DNA of 64,000 bases. It comes from Streptomyces sp. NBC_01142 (lineage in GTDB: Bacteria > Actinomycetota > Actinomycetes > Streptomycetales > Streptomycetaceae). Location: contig NZ_JAPEOR010000001.1 in the NCBI RefSeq assembly GCF_026341125.1, forward strand, positions 372,001 through 436,000, in the 5' to 3' direction. Under the pieces are notes generated by a model, which saw only the letters and a program-made list of their open reading frames with translations, was not told where the DNA came from and did no database searches. Each line of letters opens with the position of its first letter. Position 1 is the first letter of the stretch. Shown in pieces: positions 1-10,500 of the stretch. The translations under genes and the position numbers were made by a program.

Positions 1-25
1 ACGCATGGAAGAAGGGCGTCCTGTC

Positions 26-673
26 ATGGACGTGACCCCGGAACTCCTTCCGGAGCCCAAGCGCCTGGGCGCCCTCGCCCGCCTGGCCCCGGAACCCATG
101 AAGGTGGTCCTCAACTGGGGCCGCCGCTACAGCCTCTGGGTCTTCAACTTCGGGCTCGCCTGCTGCGCGATCGAGTTCATCGCGGCGTCGATGGCGCGGC
201 ACGACTTCATCCGGCTCGGTGTGATCCCCTTCGCGCCCGGCCCGCGCCAGGCGGACCTGATGGTCGTCTCGGGCACGGTGACGGACAAGATGGCGCCGGC
301 GGTGAAGCGTCTGTACGAGCAGATGCCCGAGCCCAAGTACGTCATCTCCTTCGGCGCCTGCTCCAACTGCGGCGGCCCGTACTGGGACTCGTACTCTGTG
401 ACCAAGGGCGTCGACCAGATCATCCCGGTCGACGTGTACGTCCCCGGCTGCCCGCCGCGGCCCGAGGCGCTGCTCCAGGGGATTCTGAAGCTCCAGGAGA
501 AGATCGCGCGGGAGTCGCTCGCCGAGCGGTACGGGACAGGCGGCCCGCGGACCTCCACCGCCGCGCTGCAGAGCGGCCTGGTCACCCCGCCGCCCGCTCC
601 GGCTCCGTCTCCGGCTCCGTCTCCGTCTCCGGGTTCGGCTCAGGCTCCGGGGGAGGGGGAGGGCGACAAGTGA
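26..673 (+). CDS. nuoB: NADH-quinone oxidoreductase subunit B (second copy type)
   Basis: Iron-sulfur subunit of complex I that carries the terminal cluster N2 next to the quinone site, in the peripheral arm. Cluster ligands are visible: paired cysteines C46-C47 (GLACCAIEF), C112 in GACSNCGG, and C142 in [11 protein letters not shown]. The ATG at 26 is chosen over one at 5 because a purine-rich GGAAGAAGGG stretch lies just upstream. About 215 aa; the last 50 residues are a Pro/Ala/Ser tail that standard NuoB lacks. Its stop overlaps the nuoC GTG by 4 nt. This is the first gene of a compact run lacking nuoDEFG; nuoA is probably just outside the window. Confidence 0.93.
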   Translation: MDVTPELLPEPKRLGALARLAPEPMKVVLNWGRRYSLWVFNFGLACCAIEFIAASMARHDFIRLGVIPFAPGPRQADLMVVSGTVTDKMAPAVKRLYEQMPEPKYVISFGACSNCGGPYWDSYSVTKGVDQIIPVDVYVPGCPPRPEALLQGILKLQEKIARESLAERYGTGGPRTSTAALQSGLVTPPPAPAPSPAPSPSPGSAQAPGEGEGDK

Positions 674-1785
674 CCTCCTACGACAGCCTCCCCGACGCCG
701 TCACCGAGATCTTCGGTGAGGAAGCCACAGCCGAGCACGCCTACGACCTCCTCACGGTCGACGTCCCCGTCGGCTCCTGGATCTCCGCGCTCGAGATCGC
801 CCGCGACAAGCTGGGCTGCACCTACTTCGACTGGCTGAGCGCTGTCGACGAGCCGGGCACGGGCTTCCGCGTCTGCGCCCATGTCGTCGCCCTCGAAGGC
901 CACCGGGTCCGCCGGCTGCTGCTCCGCACCACGGTGCCGCACGAGGCCCCGGTCCTCGCCTCCGCGGTGACGGTCTACGCGGGCGCGGGCTGGCACGAGC
1001 GCGAGACGTACGAGATGTTCGGCGTCACCTTCACCGACCACCCGCATCTCGTCCCGCTGCTGCTCCCGGACGGCTTCGAGGGCTACCCGCTACGCAAGGA
1101 CTTCGTGCTCGCGGCCCGCGTCGTGAAGGCCTGGCCGGGCGCGAAGGAGCCGGGGGAGTCGGAGCACGGCGGCCCCAAGCGGCGCCAGATGCTCCCGCCC
1201 GGCGTTCCGGACCCGAACGAATGGGGCCCCCTCAAGGGCCAGCTCCCCCCTGCCCCCGCCCGCCCGGCCAGAGCGGCGCGCACGGCCGGCGCAACCGGCG
1301 ACCGCCCGCCGCGCCGCGCCCGCAGCGTGTCCGAGGGCTCGGCTTCCCAGGCACCGGAGACGCCGGCTGCCGCACCCGAGGCAGCGGCGCGGCCTCCCCG
1401 CCGCTCGCGGAGCGTGTCGGAGGGCTCAGCCTCCCAGCAGCCCGCGGCCGCCCCGGCTCCGGCCGCCCCGGCTCCGGGCGACGCTGCTTCGGAAACGGCC
1501 CCGGCTTCGGAAACGGCCCCGGCCCCGGAGACGGCCCCGGCCCCGCCGCGCAGCGCGGACGCTCCCTGGCACCACGCGCGCCCGGCCTTCGAGGACGCGC
1601 CCGAGCCCGAGGCCCCCGCCAAGCCCGCCGAGCCTGGAGCCCCCACCGAGCCCGAACCCGCCCCGGCAGAGGCGACCCCGGACTCAGCCACCCCGGCAGA
1701 GGCGACCCCGGACTCAGCCACCCCGACCACCGACTCGGTCGAACCCGCTGCCGACTCGGACGAACGCCCCGGAGGAGACGCGTGA
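670..1785 (+). CDS. nuoC: NADH-quinone oxidoreductase subunit C with long low-complexity tail
   Basis: Complex I 30-kDa subunit of the peripheral arm. Residues ~1-180 hold the family core, including the signature [12 protein letters not shown] followed by HPHL and the GYPLRKDF end. The remaining ~190 residues are Ala/Pro/Glu/Ser-rich and apparently disordered, with an [10 protein letters not shown] unit occurring twice and [10 protein letters not shown] twice. Typical NuoC is about 150-250 aa, so this 371-aa version has an unusual tail. GTG start overlaps the nuoB stop; the stop overlaps the nuoH GTG. No nuoD follows, unlike the full 14-gene operon. Confidence 0.88.
   Translation: MTSYDSLPDAVTEIFGEEATAEHAYDLLTVDVPVGSWISALEIARDKLGCTYFDWLSAVDEPGTGFRVCAHVVALEGHRVRRLLLRTTVPHEAPVLASAVTVYAGAGWHERETYEMFGVTFTDHPHLVPLLLPDGFEGYPLRKDFVLAARVVKAWPGAKEPGESEHGGPKRRQMLPPGVPDPNEWGPLKGQLPPAPARPARAARTAGATGDRPPRRARSVSEGSASQAPETPAAAPEAAARPPRRSRSVSEGSASQQPAAAPAPAAPAPGDAASETAPASETAPAPETAPAPPRSADAPWHHARPAFEDAPEPEAPAKPAEPGAPTEPEPAPAEATPDSATPAEATPDSATPTTDSVEPAADSDERPGGDA
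1661..1720 (+). repeat. Perfect 30-bp tandem duplication inside nuoC
   Basis: Positions 1661-1690 and 1691-1720 are identical and in frame, encoding two copies of a [10 protein letters not shown] unit in the disordered NuoC tail. It looks like a recent slippage duplication and may vary in length between strains. Confidence 0.9.
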
Positions 1786-2750
1786 ACGATCCTGCCGACG
1801 TCGCCATCCGGCTGGTTGCCATCTTTGCCGTGTTCCTTGTTCTTCCCCTCGTCATCGGGCAGACCGAGCACAAGGTGATGGCCCATATGCAGGGCCGCCT
1901 CGGCCCGATGTACGCGGGCGGTTTCCACGGCTGGGCCCAGCTCGTCGCGGACGGCGTGAAGTTCGCGCAGAAGGAAGACGTGGTCCCGGCGGGCGCCGAC
2001 CGCCGTATCTTCCAGCTCGCCCCCGCCGTCGCCCTCCTCCCGTACCTCCTCGTACTTGTCGCGATCCCGATCGGCCCGAGTGAGGGCGCGGTCGGCATCG
2101 TCGTCGACGCGGGCATCTTCTTCGTGCTCGCCGTGATGGGCGTCGGAGTGCTCGGCTCGCTCATGGCGGGCTGGGCGTCGGCCAACAAGTTCTCCCTCCT
2201 GGGCGGTCTGCGCACCGCCGCGCAGCTTCTGGCGTACGAACTGCCGATGCTGCTGACCGCCGCGTCCGTGGCCATGGCGGCCGGCACCGTCTCGCTGCCC
2301 GGCATCCTGAACGCCTTCGAGTGGTGGTGGCTGCCCTGGCAGATCGTGGGCGCCCTGGTCTTCTTCGTCGCGGGCCTCGCCGAACTCCAGCGCCCGCCGT
2401 TCGACATGCCGGTCGCCGACTCCGAGATCATCTTCGGCGCGTACACCGAGTACACCGGCCTGCGTTTCGCGCTGTTCCTGCTCGCCGAGTACGCGGGCAT
2501 CGTCGTTCTGTGCGCTCTGACCACCGTCCTCTTCCTGGGCGGCTGGCACGGCCCGTTCGGGGCCGACGGCCTCGGCTGGGTCTGGACCCTGCTCAAGACG
2601 GCCGTGCTCGCCTTCGTCGTCATCTGGCTGCGCGTGAGCTATCCGCGGCTGCGCGAGGACCAGCTGCAGAAGCTCGCCTGGACCACGCTCGTCCCGCTCG
2701 CCCTCGCCCAGATCGCCCTCACCGGCATCGTGAAGGTGGTGATTCAGTAA
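1782..2750 (+). CDS. nuoH: NADH-quinone oxidoreductase subunit H
   Basis: Membrane subunit of complex I that anchors the peripheral arm and forms much of the quinone channel. The 322-aa protein has about eight hydrophobic segments and family signatures: [21 protein letters not shown] near the N-terminus, [17 protein letters not shown] in the loop facing the quinone site, and [15 protein letters not shown]. The GTG at 1782 is chosen because it overlaps the nuoC stop (GTGA) and the family's N-terminus begins here; a longer open frame back to 1221 only runs antiphase through nuoC. The stop overlaps the nuoI ATG (TAATG). Confidence 0.93.
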   Translation: MNDPADVAIRLVAIFAVFLVLPLVIGQTEHKVMAHMQGRLGPMYAGGFHGWAQLVADGVKFAQKEDVVPAGADRRIFQLAPAVALLPYLLVLVAIPIGPSEGAVGIVVDAGIFFVLAVMGVGVLGSLMAGWASANKFSLLGGLRTAAQLLAYELPMLLTAASVAMAAGTVSLPGILNAFEWWWLPWQIVGALVFFVAGLAELQRPPFDMPVADSEIIFGAYTEYTGLRFALFLLAEYAGIVVLCALTTVLFLGGWHGPFGADGLGWVWTLLKTAVLAFVVIWLRVSYPRLREDQLQKLAWTTLVPLALAQIALTGIVKVVIQ

Positions 2751-3424
2751 TGCCTCCGATCCCCGGTTCCGGCCTGGCGAAGGGCCTCGCCGTCACCCTG
2801 CGGACGATGACGAAGAAGACCGTCACCGCGCAGTACCCGGACACCCAGCCCGAACTCCCGCCCCGTACCCGCGGTGTGATCGGCCTGTTCGAGGAGAACT
2901 GCACGGTCTGTATGCTCTGCGCCCGTGAGTGCCCCGACTGGTGCATCTACATCGACTCCCACAAGGAGACGGTCCCGGCCGCCGTACCCGGCGGCCGTGA
3001 GCGCAGCCGCAACGTCCTCGACAGGTTCGCCATCGACTTCGCGCTGTGCATGTACTGCGGTATCTGCATCGAGGTCTGTCCTTTCGACGCGCTGTTCTGG
3101 TCCCCGGAGTTCGAGTACGCGGAGACGGACATCCGCGAACTCACCCATGAACGCGACAAGCTCCGGGAGTGGATGTGGACGGTGCCCGCGCCGCCCGCCC
3201 TCGACCCGGGCGCCGAGGAGGCGAAGGAGATCGGCGCGGCCCGCAAGTCGGCCGACAAGCTCGCCGCGGCGCAGGCGCAGGCAGCGGCGGACGCCACCAC
3301 GGCCCCGGCGGACGACGCCACCCCGGCCACCCCCGCTGACGGCGCGACTCCGGCGCGTCCTGCCGACAGCACCACCCCCGCTGACGGCGCCACGCCGCCC
3401 GTGGAAGAGGGAGGCCCGGCATGA
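2750..3424 (+). CDS. nuoI: NADH-quinone oxidoreductase subunit I (2x[4Fe-4S])
   Basis: Ferredoxin-like subunit carrying clusters N6a and N6b on the electron path to NuoB. Two complete four-cysteine sets are visible: C51, C54, C57, C61 ([12 protein letters not shown]) and C100, C103, C106, C110 ([12 protein letters not shown]). The core ends near residue 150; a further 70 residues are an Ala/Thr/Pro-rich tail with repeated PADGATP-like units, matching the tails on NuoB and NuoC in this cluster. ATG overlaps the nuoH stop and the stop overlaps the nuoJ ATG (ATGA), so translation is coupled. Confidence 0.93.
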   Translation: MPPIPGSGLAKGLAVTLRTMTKKTVTAQYPDTQPELPPRTRGVIGLFEENCTVCMLCARECPDWCIYIDSHKETVPAAVPGGRERSRNVLDRFAIDFALCMYCGICIEVCPFDALFWSPEFEYAETDIRELTHERDKLREWMWTVPAPPALDPGAEEAKEIGAARKSADKLAAAQAQAAADATTAPADDATPATPADGATPARPADSTTPADGATPPVEEGGPA

Positions 3425-4008
3425 TGCTCGCCGCAGCCGAAACGCACGGCTTCCTCTCCCCGACCGGCGTCGAGATCGCGTTTCTCCTCGTCGGCCTCGC
3501 CACCCTCGGCGCGGCCGTCATCACCGTCAGGACCAAGCAGCTGGTGCATGCCGCCCTCTGGCTGGTCGTGGCGCTCGGCGGCCTCGCCGTCGAGTACCTG
3601 CTGCTGACGGCCGAGTTCATCGCCTGGGTGCAGGTCCTGATCTACGTCGGTTCCGTGGTGGTCCTCCTTCTCTTCGGGCTGATGCTCACCAGGGCCCCCA
3701 TCGGCCGCTCCCCGGACGCCGATTCCGGCAACCACTGGGTTGCCCTCGCAGTGGCCGTCGCCGCCGCGGCCGCCCTGGTCTGGGTGGTCGTGGACGCGTT
3801 CCGTACGACCTGGATCGACCTGGACGGACCGGCCCAGGGCTCCACCCAGGTGTCCGGTGAGATCCTCTTCCGGCATTGGGTGCTGCCCTTCGAGGCGCTC
3901 TCCGTACTGCTGCTCGCCGCCCTCGTCGGCGCGATCGTCCTCTCCCGCAAGGACGCCAAGGACGCCAAGGACGCCAAGGACGCCAAGGCCCCCGAGGGGA
4001 AGAGCTGA
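3421..4008 (+). CDS. nuoJ: NADH-quinone oxidoreductase subunit J
   Basis: Membrane-arm subunit of complex I. The 195-aa protein has about five transmembrane segments, and the conserved stretch [21 protein letters not shown] near residues 65-85 includes the pi-bulge helix typical of NuoJ. The C-terminus is a lysine/aspartate tail made of four DAK tripeptides. ATGA overlap with nuoI upstream and TGATG overlap with nuoK downstream. Confidence 0.92.
   Translation: MMLAAAETHGFLSPTGVEIAFLLVGLATLGAAVITVRTKQLVHAALWLVVALGGLAVEYLLLTAEFIAWVQVLIYVGSVVVLLLFGLMLTRAPIGRSPDADSGNHWVALAVAVAAAAALVWVVVDAFRTTWIDLDGPAQGSTQVSGEILFRHWVLPFEALSVLLLAALVGAIVLSRKDAKDAKDAKDAKAPEGKS
3952..3987 (+). repeat. 9-bp tandem repeat, four units, at the end of nuoJ
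   Basis: Four perfect copies of GACGCCAAG encode (DAK)4 at the NuoJ C-terminus. In frame and probably length-variable; it adds a charged cytosolic tail. Confidence 0.9.
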
Positions 4009-4379
4009 TGCACCTCGCCTATCCCGCCGTGCTCGCCGTCCTCCTCTTCTGCGTCGGGCTGTACGGAGTGCTCGCGCGCCGCAACGCGATCCTGGTCCTG
4101 ATGTCCGTCGAGCTGATGCTCAACGCCGTCAACCTCAATCTGGTCGCCTTCGACGTCTGGCTGCGCGACACCCTGCACGCCGGCCAGGCGCTCACTCTCT
4201 TCACCATCGCCATCTCCGCCGCGGAGATCGGCATCGGGTTGGCGATCGTCCTGATGGTCTACCGCAACCGCGGAACCTCGGACGTCGACAGGCTCCGCGA
4301 CACCGCCGAGGGCCCCGACGACGCGCCCGACGATCCCGGTGCAACCGCCGCGGCGCAGAAGGCTGAGGCCACCGCGTGA
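4008..4379 (+). CDS. nuoK: NADH-quinone oxidoreductase subunit K
   Basis: Small membrane-arm subunit of complex I with three transmembrane helices and the buried glutamates used in proton pumping ([15 protein letters not shown], and [16 protein letters not shown]). The catalytic core fills residues 1-87; the last ~35 residues are a hydrophilic Asp/Ala tail not found in standard ~100-aa NuoK. The ATG at 4008 is chosen because it overlaps the nuoJ stop and begins the family's first helix. The stop overlaps the nuoL GTG. Confidence 0.92.
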   Translation: MHLAYPAVLAVLLFCVGLYGVLARRNAILVLMSVELMLNAVNLNLVAFDVWLRDTLHAGQALTLFTIAISAAEIGIGLAIVLMVYRNRGTSDVDRLRDTAEGPDDAPDDPGATAAAQKAEATA

Positions 4380-6382
4380 CCACCACGACCCTCGCCGTCC
4401 TCGTCCCCCTTCTGCCTTTCCTGGGCGCCGCCGCCGGACTGCTGCTCGGCCGCACCGCCCCCGGTTTCGTACGGCCACTGGCCGTGCTGCCGACTCTCGC
4501 CGCCACCGCCGTCGCCGTCCTCGTCGCCGTTCGCCAGGGCGGCGGGAAGACGATCGAGGCCTCGACACAGCTGACCCCCACCGGGTCGATCCCCATCGAC
4601 CTCGCCCTGTACCTCGACGGCTTCGCGGTCCTCGTCGCCGTCCTGGTCGGGTTCGTCGCGTCCTGCGTGCAGATCTACTCGACGGGCTATCTGCGCGACG
4701 ACCCGCGCTACCCCTCGTACGCGGCCCTCGTCTCCCTCTTCACCTCCGCCATGCTGCTCGTCGTCTACTCCGGCGACCTGATGGTGCTGCTGGTCGGCTG
4801 GGAGATCATGGGCATCTGCTCGTACTTCCTGGTCGGGCACTACTGGGAGACGCCCGAGGCGCGCGCCGCCTCCCTCAAGGCCTTCCTGGTCACCAAGCTC
4901 GGCGATGTCCCCTTCCTGATCGGTCTGTTCGCGCTCGCCGTCGACGCCGGCACCTTCCGGATCACCGGGATCCTCGGTTCTGTCGCGACGGGCGGCCTCG
5001 AGAACCCCACGCTGATCGCCCTGCTGCTCCTCGCGGGTGTGGCGGGCAAGTCGGCGCAGTTCCCGCTGCACACCTGGCTGCCCGACGCGATGGCGGGCCC
5101 CACCCCCGTCTCCGCGCTGATCCACGCCGCGACGATGGTCGCCGCCGGTATCTACTTCGTGGCCCGGCTCCTTCCCGTCTTCGCCGAGTCCGCGGCAGCT
5201 CTCACCGTCCTCGCCGTGATGGCAGCCGTCACCATGGTCGGCTCGGGGCTCGCCGCCCTCGCCCAGGACGACATCAAGCGCGTTCTCGCCTACTCGACCA
5301 TCGGCCAACTCGGATATATGTCTGGCGCCCTGGCCGTCGGAGACCGTGGCGCCGCCGTCTTCCACCTCATTTCCCACGGTGCGTTCAAGGCGCTGCTCTT
5401 CCTCGCCGCCGGCGTGATCATCCACGCCGCCGGCACCAACTCGCTGGCCGCCATGTCCCGGATGAGCGGCCTCGCGAAGCGCATCCCCGACGCGTACTGG
5501 ACGATGACCGTCGGCCTGCTCGCGCTCGCCGCGATCCCTCCCTTCGCCGGCTTCTTCTCCAAGGAAGCCGTTCTCGTGGCCGCCGAGCACACCGCCCTCG
5601 GTGAATCCGACGTCGCACCCGGGGCCGCCGGCTGGACGGTGCTGGTCGCCGGTCTGCTGACCGCCCTCCTCACCGCCGCGTACGCGACCCGCCTCTGGCT
5701 GCGCGCCTTCCGCGGCCGGGGAGCCGAGGCCCCCGATCACGGCAGGGAGCCCCTCGCCATGAACGCCGTGCTCTGGGTGCTCGCCCTCCCCTCACTCGGC
5801 TTCGGTCTGACCGTTGCCTACCTCGACGACTGGTTCGACGGCAGCGGCCTCACCCCCACCGTCACCACCGCCGTCCTGGGCACAGGGCTCGCCCTCGTCG
5901 GCGGACTGATCACCTACGGCACCTGGCGCGCCCTGCAGTTCCGCGATGTCACGGCCCGCACTCCGATGGGAGCCGTCGCCGCCCACCCGGACGCCGCGCC
6001 CTTCGTCACCGAGGCGGAGGCCATCGCCACCCACACCCCCGTCTACGGCGACATCGCGGCAGCCCCCGACCCGGCCGACCCCGGCCGCCTGCTGCTCGGC
6101 CCGCTCCACCGTCACGCTGCCGTCGGCTTCCACCTGGACGCCGTCTACTCCGCCCTCTTCGTCCGCCCCGTCCGGGCAGCGGCCGAGCTGGTCCGCTTCC
6201 TGGACCGTGAGGTCGTCGACACGTACGTACGCGGTTCCGGCACGGGCACCCGCTGGCTCGGCGCGGCCGTGCGCCGGGCACAGACCGGCAATGTGCAGAC
6301 CTACCTCAGTGCCCTGCTCGCCGGCTCCGTCGTCCTGGCGATCGCCGCCGTCGTCCTTTCCAACGTCAACGCCGGATCGTGA
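4376..6382 (+). CDS. nuoL: NADH-quinone oxidoreductase subunit L
   Basis: Largest antiporter-like proton-pumping subunit at the distal end of the membrane arm. The 668-aa product has about 15 hydrophobic segments, and the core contains the conserved [51 protein letters not shown] and [12 protein letters not shown] blocks with the pump glutamate and lysines. A hydrophilic insert and the long lateral amphipathic region lie near residues 530-640 before the last helix. GTG overlaps the nuoK stop by 4 nt; nuoM starts 3 nt after its stop. Confidence 0.94.
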   Translation: MTTTTLAVLVPLLPFLGAAAGLLLGRTAPGFVRPLAVLPTLAATAVAVLVAVRQGGGKTIEASTQLTPTGSIPIDLALYLDGFAVLVAVLVGFVASCVQIYSTGYLRDDPRYPSYAALVSLFTSAMLLVVYSGDLMVLLVGWEIMGICSYFLVGHYWETPEARAASLKAFLVTKLGDVPFLIGLFALAVDAGTFRITGILGSVATGGLENPTLIALLLLAGVAGKSAQFPLHTWLPDAMAGPTPVSALIHAATMVAAGIYFVARLLPVFAESAAALTVLAVMAAVTMVGSGLAALAQDDIKRVLAYSTIGQLGYMSGALAVGDRGAAVFHLISHGAFKALLFLAAGVIIHAAGTNSLAAMSRMSGLAKRIPDAYWTMTVGLLALAAIPPFAGFFSKEAVLVAAEHTALGESDVAPGAAGWTVLVAGLLTALLTAAYATRLWLRAFRGRGAEAPDHGREPLAMNAVLWVLALPSLGFGLTVAYLDDWFDGSGLTPTVTTAVLGTGLALVGGLITYGTWRALQFRDVTARTPMGAVAAHPDAAPFVTEAEAIATHTPVYGDIAAAPDPADPGRLLLGPLHRHAAVGFHLDAVYSALFVRPVRAAAELVRFLDREVVDTYVRGSGTGTRWLGAAVRRAQTGNVQTYLSALLAGSVVLAIAAVVLSNVNAGS

Positions 6383-6385
6383 GCC

Positions 6386-7963
6386 GTGATCGATATCAGC
6401 GCGTCCGTGATGCAGTTCCTTCTCGCGTTCATCGTCGTCGGCCCGCTGGTCGGGGCCGCTGCCGCGCTCCTGCCCGCCCCTCCCGGGCTGCGGGGAACGA
6501 ACCCGGACCAGGCAGTCCTGCGCCACGGCGTGACCGTCACCGGCGCGATCCTGCTTGCCGCGATCGTGCTGACACTCGGCTTCGACCATGACCAACCGTC
6601 GACGATGCAGGCCACCACGGACATCAAGTGGATCCCCGCACTCGACGTACGGATCCATTTCGGCATCGACGGCATTTCTCTCCCCCTTCTGGTCCTGACG
6701 GCGCTGCTGACCTTCCTCTGCGCGCTGTACAGCTACTTCAAGATGCCTGCGGGCCCGTCCCCGAAGGCCTTCGTCGCACTGCTGCTCGTCCTCGAGTCCG
6801 GCACCCTCGCGACCTTCGCCGTCCTCGACCTGCTGCTCTTCTTCCTGGCATTCGAGATGGTGCTCATCCCGATGTACTTCCTCATCGCCCGCTGGGGCGG
6901 CGAGGCGCGGCAGCCCGCCGCCTGGAAGTTCATCCTCTACACGCTGCTTGGCTCGGTCGTCATGCTGCTCGGCCTGCTGCTGATCGGGCTGAAGGCCGGC
7001 ACATTCGACATGGTGGCACTCGCCACTGACAACGGCCGCGACCTGACCACATCCGTGCAGGTCATCGCCGTTCTCGCGATCGGTCTCGGCCTCGCGGTGA
7101 AGACCCCGATGTGGCCGCTGCACAGCTGGCTCCCGGACGCCCACACCGCCGCCCCCACCGTCGGCTCCGTCCTCCTGGCCGGCGTCCTGCTGAAGATGGG
7201 TACGTACGGATTCGTCCGTATCGTGCTCCCGATCGCGCCCGACGGCATGCTCACCTTCGCGCCGTACCTCGCCGCCTTCGCCGTGACCGGCATCATCTAC
7301 GGATCCCTCGCCTGTCTCGCCCTCGCCAAGCAGGGCGCGGGCGGCGACCTGAAGCGGCTGATCGCATACTCCTCCGTCGGCCACATGGGCTTCGTACTCC
7401 TCGGCATCGCGACGATGACCCCCACCGGAGTCAACGGCGCGCTCTTCGCCAACATCGCCCACGGCCTCATCACCGGCCTGCTCTTCTTCCTGGTCGGCGC
7501 ACTCAAGGACCGTTACGGCACCGCGGATCTCGACACCCTGGCGGGGGCCACCGGCGCGGCGCTCTACGGTCGCGCCCCCCGCCTCGGCGGACTCCTCGCC
7601 TTCTCCGCCGTCGCCTCCCTCGGTCTGCCCGGACTCGCCGGATTCTGGGGTGAGATGCTCGCGCTGTTCGGTGCCTTCGACCCCGCCGAAGGGCTGAGCC
7701 GCCCCGCGTTCCTCACCTTCATGGCGATTGCCGCCTTCGGCACCCTGCTCACCGCCGCGTACCTCCTCGTCGTCGTACGCCGTGTCTGCATGGGTGCGAA
7801 GCCCGCGGAGGGGACACCGCGGCTCGCCGACGTCCAGACGTACGAGTTCGCCGCCTGGACCCCGCTCGTCGCTCTCACCGTCGTCGCCGGACTGTGGCCC
7901 GCAGTCCTCCTCGGCCTCACCGACCCGGCCGTGCAGAAGCTCCTCGCAGGAGGCAAGTCGTGA
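6386..7963 (+). CDS. nuoM: NADH-quinone oxidoreductase subunit M
   Basis: Antiporter-like proton-pumping subunit of complex I. The 525-aa protein has about 14 membrane segments and conserved motifs FEMVLIPMYFLIARWGG (with the key glutamate), KTPMWPLHSWLPDAHTAAPTVGSVLLAG (with the pump lysine) and LIAYSSVGHMGFVLLG. GTG start 3 nt after nuoL. An AGGAGG at 7948-7953 inside its end serves nuoN, whose GTG overlaps this stop. Confidence 0.94.
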   Translation: MIDISASVMQFLLAFIVVGPLVGAAAALLPAPPGLRGTNPDQAVLRHGVTVTGAILLAAIVLTLGFDHDQPSTMQATTDIKWIPALDVRIHFGIDGISLPLLVLTALLTFLCALYSYFKMPAGPSPKAFVALLLVLESGTLATFAVLDLLLFFLAFEMVLIPMYFLIARWGGEARQPAAWKFILYTLLGSVVMLLGLLLIGLKAGTFDMVALATDNGRDLTTSVQVIAVLAIGLGLAVKTPMWPLHSWLPDAHTAAPTVGSVLLAGVLLKMGTYGFVRIVLPIAPDGMLTFAPYLAAFAVTGIIYGSLACLALAKQGAGGDLKRLIAYSSVGHMGFVLLGIATMTPTGVNGALFANIAHGLITGLLFFLVGALKDRYGTADLDTLAGATGAALYGRAPRLGGLLAFSAVASLGLPGLAGFWGEMLALFGAFDPAEGLSRPAFLTFMAIAAFGTLLTAAYLLVVVRRVCMGAKPAEGTPRLADVQTYEFAAWTPLVALTVVAGLWPAVLLGLTDPAVQKLLAGGKS

Positions 7964-9489
7964 CTGTGGCAGCCGACAGCGTCACCAGCCTCGTCCAGTC
8001 CGTCGACTGGCTCGCGATCGCGCCCCCCACCATCACCGCGGTGATCGCCCTGGTCATCCTGGTCGCCGACCTTTTCGTACCGGAGCACCGCAAGCGGCTT
8101 CTGGGCGCGCTCGCGATCGCCGGACTCGTCGCCGCGATCATCACCCTCCTGCCCCTGCGGAAGGGCGACCGCTCGACGTTCTGCCTCACCACCGATGCCA
8201 CCGCGTGCAGCTACGCCGCAGACCACTTCGCACTGGTCATTCAGTTCCTGGTACTCGGGGGCGCGCTGCTGACCGCTCTGCTCTCGCTGAACGACACACA
8301 GAAGAAGCTCCCCGCAGGGGAGTTCTGGTTCCTGCTGCTCTCCTCCGCGGCCGGCGCCGCCCTGCTGCCCGCCTCCCGCGACCTCGCCACCCTCGTGGTC
8401 GCTCTCGAGGTGGCGTCGCTGCCCGCGTTCGCTCTCGTCGGCCTCAGGCGCGGCGACCGGCTTTCCAGCGAAGCCGCTCTGAAGTTCTTCCTGTCCTCCG
8501 TCACCGCGACCGCCGTGATGCTGCTCGGCGTCAGCTTCGTGTACGCCACGACAGGCACCCTGCATCTCACGCAGATCGCCGCCGAACTCGACAACGTCCC
8601 CGGTCAGCTGGACACCCTCGCCAAGGCGGGCGTCGCCCTGACTCTCGTCGGCTTCGCGTTCAAGACGGCCGCGGTCCCCTTCCACTTCTGGGTCCCTGAC
8701 ACCTATGTGGGCGCGCCGCTGCCCGTCGCCGCGTACCTCTCCGTCGTCGGAAAGGCGGTCGGTTTCTCCGGCCTCATCCTGGTGACCGTCATCGCGTTCC
8801 CCACGTACGCGGACATCTGGGGTCCCGCCATCGCCGTTCTCGCCGCGCTCACCATGACCGCCGGCAATGTCGCCGCGCTGCGTCAGTCGCCCACGCGCGC
8901 GTGGAGCGCGGTACGGCTGCTTGCCTGGTCCTCGGTGGCGCAGGCCGGCTACCTCCTGGTGCCGATCGCCGCAGCCGCGTACTCCAGCGACGACCAGATC
9001 GGCGCCACCGTCGCGTACGCCCTGATGTACGCCGTCGTGAACCTGGGGGCCTTCGCGGTGGCGGCGCTCGTCGCCCGTACGAAGCCGCTGAACCGGATCT
9101 CCGACTACCGCGGCCTGTACGCCACCCGCCCGCTCACCGCGCTCTCCATGGGCTTCTTCCTGCTCTGTCTGGCAGGCCTGCCGCCCGGCATCATCGGCCT
9201 CTTCGCCAAGGTGACCGTCTTCTCCTCGGCCGTCGACGCGGGCCTCGGCTGGCTGGCCGTCATCATGGCCGTCAACGTCGTGATCGCCCTCTTCTACTAC
9301 CTGCAGTGGACGGCGATCCTCTTCCGTGCCCCGGACGTTGCCCGGGAAGGCACCGAAGAGGCCGAGCAGGTCAGGAAGCGCGCCCCCGCCCCGGTCACCG
9401 TGGCCATCGCCCTGACAGCTGTCGCCGGCATCGTCCTGTCCGGCTATCCCCAGCTGGTGCTCCGCTTCGCGGCGGACAGCCTGTTCTGA
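7960..9489 (+). CDS. nuoN: NADH-quinone oxidoreductase subunit N
   Basis: Third antiporter-like subunit, next to NuoK in the membrane arm. The 509-aa product has about 14 hydrophobic segments, and the motifs FKTAAVPFHFWVPDTYVGAPLPVAAYLSV and LLAWSSVAQAGYLLVPIA identify NuoN. The GTG at 7960 is chosen because AGGAGG lies 6-7 nt upstream and it overlaps the nuoM stop; an earlier in-frame start at 7894 lies inside nuoM. It is the last gene of the cluster, and no NADH-dehydrogenase module genes (nuoE, F, G) follow. Confidence 0.93.
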   Translation: MTVAADSVTSLVQSVDWLAIAPPTITAVIALVILVADLFVPEHRKRLLGALAIAGLVAAIITLLPLRKGDRSTFCLTTDATACSYAADHFALVIQFLVLGGALLTALLSLNDTQKKLPAGEFWFLLLSSAAGAALLPASRDLATLVVALEVASLPAFALVGLRRGDRLSSEAALKFFLSSVTATAVMLLGVSFVYATTGTLHLTQIAAELDNVPGQLDTLAKAGVALTLVGFAFKTAAVPFHFWVPDTYVGAPLPVAAYLSVVGKAVGFSGLILVTVIAFPTYADIWGPAIAVLAALTMTAGNVAALRQSPTRAWSAVRLLAWSSVAQAGYLLVPIAAAAYSSDDQIGATVAYALMYAVVNLGAFAVAALVARTKPLNRISDYRGLYATRPLTALSMGFFLLCLAGLPPGIIGLFAKVTVFSSAVDAGLGWLAVIMAVNVVIALFYYLQWTAILFRAPDVAREGTEEAEQVRKRAPAPVTVAIALTAVAGIVLSGYPQLVLRFAADSLF

Positions 9490-9636
9490 ACGTCACCCGA
9501 ACGGCCCAGTCCAGGGCCGAGCGCACAAGGGAACTAGCGTCCTTCGCCTGGCGTTGACCAGTACAGAAGGGTCCACTGGAGAGTGGAGCGCCACCACGCA
9601 AAGGGTTCCCCTGCCGCACCATTTGGAGGGCGTACC

Positions 9637-10500
9637 GTGCACCGCCGGCACAACGGGCTGAAGACCGCCGTACTCCTTGGGGGACTGTCCGCCCTCATCC
9701 TCGTCATCGGCAGTTTCTTCGGCCGTACGGGCCTGATCGTGGCGCTCCTCGTGGCGCTCGGCACCAATGCGTACGCCTACTGGAACAGCGACAAGCTGGC
9801 GCTGCGGGCCATGCGCGCCCGCCCCGTCAGCGAGTTCGAGGCCCCCGCGCTCTACCGGATCGTGCGCGAGCTCTCCACGGCCGCCCGCCAGCCGATGCCC
9901 CGGCTGTACATCTCGCCGACCCAGGCGCCCAATGCCTTCGCCACCGGCCGCAATCCGCGCAACGCCGCCGTGTGCTGCACCGAGGGGATCCTGCGGATCC
10001 TCAACGAACGCGAGCTGCGCGGTGTCATCGGCCACGAGCTGAGCCATGTCTACAACCGTGACATCCTGATCTCTTCGGTCGCCGGAGCCCTCGCCTCGGT
10101 CGTGATGTTCCTGGTGAACTTCGCCTGGCTGATCCCCATAGGCCGCTCCGACGACGACGATGGCCCGGGCATGCTCGGCATGCTGCTGATGATGATCCTG
10201 GGCCCGCTGGCCGCCTCCGTGATCCAGCTCGCCGTCAGCCGCTCGCGCGAGTACGAGGCCGACTCCTCGGGCTCCCAGCTCACCGGTGACCCGCTCGCAC
10301 TCGCAAGCGCCCTGCGCAAACTCGAAGCCGGTACGAAACAGTTGCCACTGCCGCCCGAGCCGCGACTCGAGACCGCGAGCCACATGATGATCGCGAATCC
10401 CTTCCCCCCCGGCCAGGGACTCTCCAGAATGTTCTCCACGCACCCGCCCATGGCGGAACGCATCGCCCGACTCGAGCAGATGGCAGGTCACCGCCCGTGA
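9637..10500 (+). CDS. htpX: HtpX-type zinc metalloprotease (M48B)
   Basis: Membrane-bound protease that degrades misfolded membrane proteins under stress. Two N-terminal hydrophobic segments (residues ~9-47), the zinc motif HELSH at 133-137, a second membrane hairpin, and the downstream SREYEAD glutamate that completes the zinc site are all visible. 287 aa, usual for the family. The GTG at 9637 is preferred to an ATG at 9583 because TTGGAGGG sits 6-8 nt before it and the family begins here. The stop overlaps the GTG of the next gene, so the three genes 9637-12085 are probably co-translated. Confidence 0.9.
   Translation: MHRRHNGLKTAVLLGGLSALILVIGSFFGRTGLIVALLVALGTNAYAYWNSDKLALRAMRARPVSEFEAPALYRIVRELSTAARQPMPRLYISPTQAPNAFATGRNPRNAAVCCTEGILRILNERELRGVIGHELSHVYNRDILISSVAGALASVVMFLVNFAWLIPIGRSDDDDGPGMLGMLLMMILGPLAASVIQLAVSRSREYEADSSGSQLTGDPLALASALRKLEAGTKQLPLPPEPRLETASHMMIANPFPPGQGLSRMFSTHPPMAERIARLEQMAGHRP

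Noticed and set aside
5..25. Earlier ATG for nuoB
   Set aside because: The purine-rich ribosome site lies between the two ATGs and fits the one at 26.
1221..1781. Upstream extension of the nuoH frame
   Set aside because: It runs out of phase through nuoC; the GTG at 1782 overlaps the nuoC stop and matches the family start.
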